Of a stretch of 42,101 nucleotides of DNA, positions 41,141 through 42,101 are shown in pieces. The stretch's first letter is position 1. Each line of letters begins with the position of its first letter. Both the position numbers and the translations under genes were made by a program. The stretch is from Akkermansiaceae bacterium. Lineage in GTDB: Bacteria > Verrucomicrobiota > Verrucomicrobiia > Verrucomicrobiales > Akkermansiaceae. Where the stretch lies: positions 1 through 42,101 of the forward strand of contig CAIZNN010000080.1 in assembly GCA_903934285.1 (NCBI GenBank). The letters are read 5' to 3'. Below the pieces are notes generated by a model. That model did no database searches. It was not told the origin of the DNA and worked only from the letters and a program-made list of their open reading frames with translations.

Positions 41141-41872
41141 ATGAAAAAATCGTATGTCGCAACAATCGTCTCACTGATCGCTGGTCAGGCTTTCGCAGCT
41201 ACAAGCACAACCTGGATTACTCCAACCGGTTCAAGCAACAGCAATGCCAATCTCCCTGCAGGAACTACTTACACGTCGAACTTCGGCATTGCGTTTACAA
41301 CCGGGTCAGACGGTCCGTTCAATATGGACTGGCTGACTCTCGGACTGAGTACTTCCACTGTAACCGCAGGGACGGCTTCGTTAAAGGTGGCCTTGCGCAA
41401 CACGAATAACACCACTGCATACTCCGCCGTGGCAGGAACCACGGAATACGCAATGGACACCGTGACATTTTCCATGCCGACAACTACGGCCACAAATTTC
41501 AACCTTGAACTGGATGCGGCTGAGTTCCCAAATATCTCCGGGTACGTGATGGCGGCGAATACAACGTACGCGTTGATTGTTTACAATCCCACCCAAAATA
41601 TCGGATTGCAGCGCCATACTGGATATGCCAATGGTACGACCAACGACTTCTACACAGTTACCGAAGGGTTTACCGTAATCGACACGTTTCGTAGTAATTC
41701 TGCCAATTACTCTAACAATTCTTCCAGCTTCCCTACCCTTGCGTTCTCATTTGGAGAGATGAGCGCTATTCCTGAGCCGGGGAGCTTGGTATCGCTGTCT
41801 GTTCTGGTAAGTTCAGCCGCATTTCTGCGCACCCGCCGTAAGGCTAGTGCCGCCTCAATCAGCGGCTGTTGA
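41141..41872 (+). CDS. PEP-CTERM surface protein, cargo of unit 2
   Basis: A 243-residue exported protein. It opens with the signal peptide MKKSYVATIVSLIAGQAFA, followed by a Thr/Asn/Ser-rich beta-type middle (for example TWITPTGSSNSNANLPAGTT and YALIVYNPTQN) resembling choice-of-anchor domains. It ends IPEPGSLVSLSVLVSSAAFL followed by R-T-R-R-K. The start at 41141 is clear. The composition is richer in A/T than the core genes, consistent with accessory origin. It is transcribed in the same direction as unit 1 and the next DNA holds a possible IS21-like end. Confidence 0.88.
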   Translation: MKKSYVATIVSLIAGQAFAATSTTWITPTGSSNSNANLPAGTTYTSNFGIAFTTGSDGPFNMDWLTLGLSTSTVTAGTASLKVALRNTNNTTAYSAVAGTTEYAMDTVTFSMPTTTATNFNLELDAAEFPNISGYVMAANTTYALIVYNPTQNIGLQRHTGYANGTTNDFYTVTEGFTVIDTFRSNSANYSNNSSSFPTLAFSFGEMSAIPEPGSLVSLSVLVSSAAFLRTRRKASAASISGC

Positions 41873-41961
41873 CGCGTTCAAGATTATGTTAGGTCGCGCG
41901 AGGTGTTTTGGAGCGGCCTAATCCGGAAACATGGTGGACGACACGCCGCGCGAACTGGGCT

Positions 41962-42101
41962 GTGTGACGACAATTAAAGCTGGTCGCCGACGACAATTAG
42001 AACTGTCCAGTTGGGAGGGCGGTTTTTTGGGGTGATGCAGCATGCTGTTTGACACCGGTTGGGGCGGCGGGTGCTGCTCTGGGGTTGTGGTCAAAAGAAC
42101 C
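41962..42101. mobile_element. Possible IS21-like element end, cut by the window edge
   Basis: The word gacgacaatta occurs at 41966-41976 and again at 41989-41999, 23 bases apart, in similar contexts (aagctggtcgcc and gaactgtccag). Multiple short terminal repeats spaced like this are typical of IS21-family ends, whose tips begin with TG (here tgtg from 41963). No istA or istB sequence is visible before the window stops. Confidence 0.35.

Overview
The window is a GC-rich bacterial chromosome segment, most probably from the phylum Verrucomicrobiota. The grounds are several PEP-CTERM surface proteins, an NfeD/NfeD/flotillin (FloA) operon, very large secreted beta-propeller proteins, a phosphodiesterase-TPR-sulfotransferase fusion, and many short dispersed palindromes. 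I saw no rRNA or tRNA gene and no CRISPR array. The phylum is inferred from gene content, not measured.

Bases 1-3970 start with decayed coding remnants, including a clamp-loader-like AAA+ fragment. They then hold a secreted BspA-type leucine-rich-repeat protein, a conserved protein of unknown function and a cluster of hairpin repeats. Bases 3971-26425 are a dense housekeeping core: a U32/RlhA-like peptidase-family protein, a lipoprotein amidase, a beta-CASP nuclease, a GNAT acetyltransferase, mannose-1-phosphate guanylyltransferase, RuvX, a NhaD antiporter, the NfeD-FloA membrane-microdomain operon, a two-domain secreted phosphoesterase, a terpenoid-cyclase-fold protein, a secreted rubrerythrin, ribosomal protein L19, HisI, a DNA polymerase III delta' subunit and RNase PH. 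A 138-bp MITE-like element with 14-bp inverted ends and an 8-bp target duplication lies between ruvX and nhaD.

Bases 26637-32093 encode an 1818-residue secreted protein with 28 Kelch motifs, arranged as two copies of fourteen repeats plus a galactose-oxidase-like C domain. Its last ~130 residues match the end of the leucine-rich-repeat protein at 653-2185, which suggests a shared surface or secretion module.

Bases 32094-42101 are accessory and much disturbed. They hold pieces of ISL3- and IS630-like transposases, of an MNT-like nucleotidyltransferase, of a HepT/HI0074-like partner, of a GIY-YIG nuclease and of a formylglycine-generating-enzyme-like PEP-CTERM protein. Between them lie intact PEP-CTERM genes and the 951-residue phosphodiesterase-TPR-sulfotransferase gene. 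Two regulatory layouts recur here. One is a ~37-bp element shared upstream of the PEP-CTERM genes starting at 33568 and 37572. The other is a LuxR-tail plus palindromic promoter unit, duplicated almost exactly upstream of two otherwise different PEP-CTERM genes (40112 and 41141). The second layout, with the same 11-base sequence just after each cargo gene, looks like a regulator-promoter-cargo cassette array and is the best candidate here for an undescribed system.
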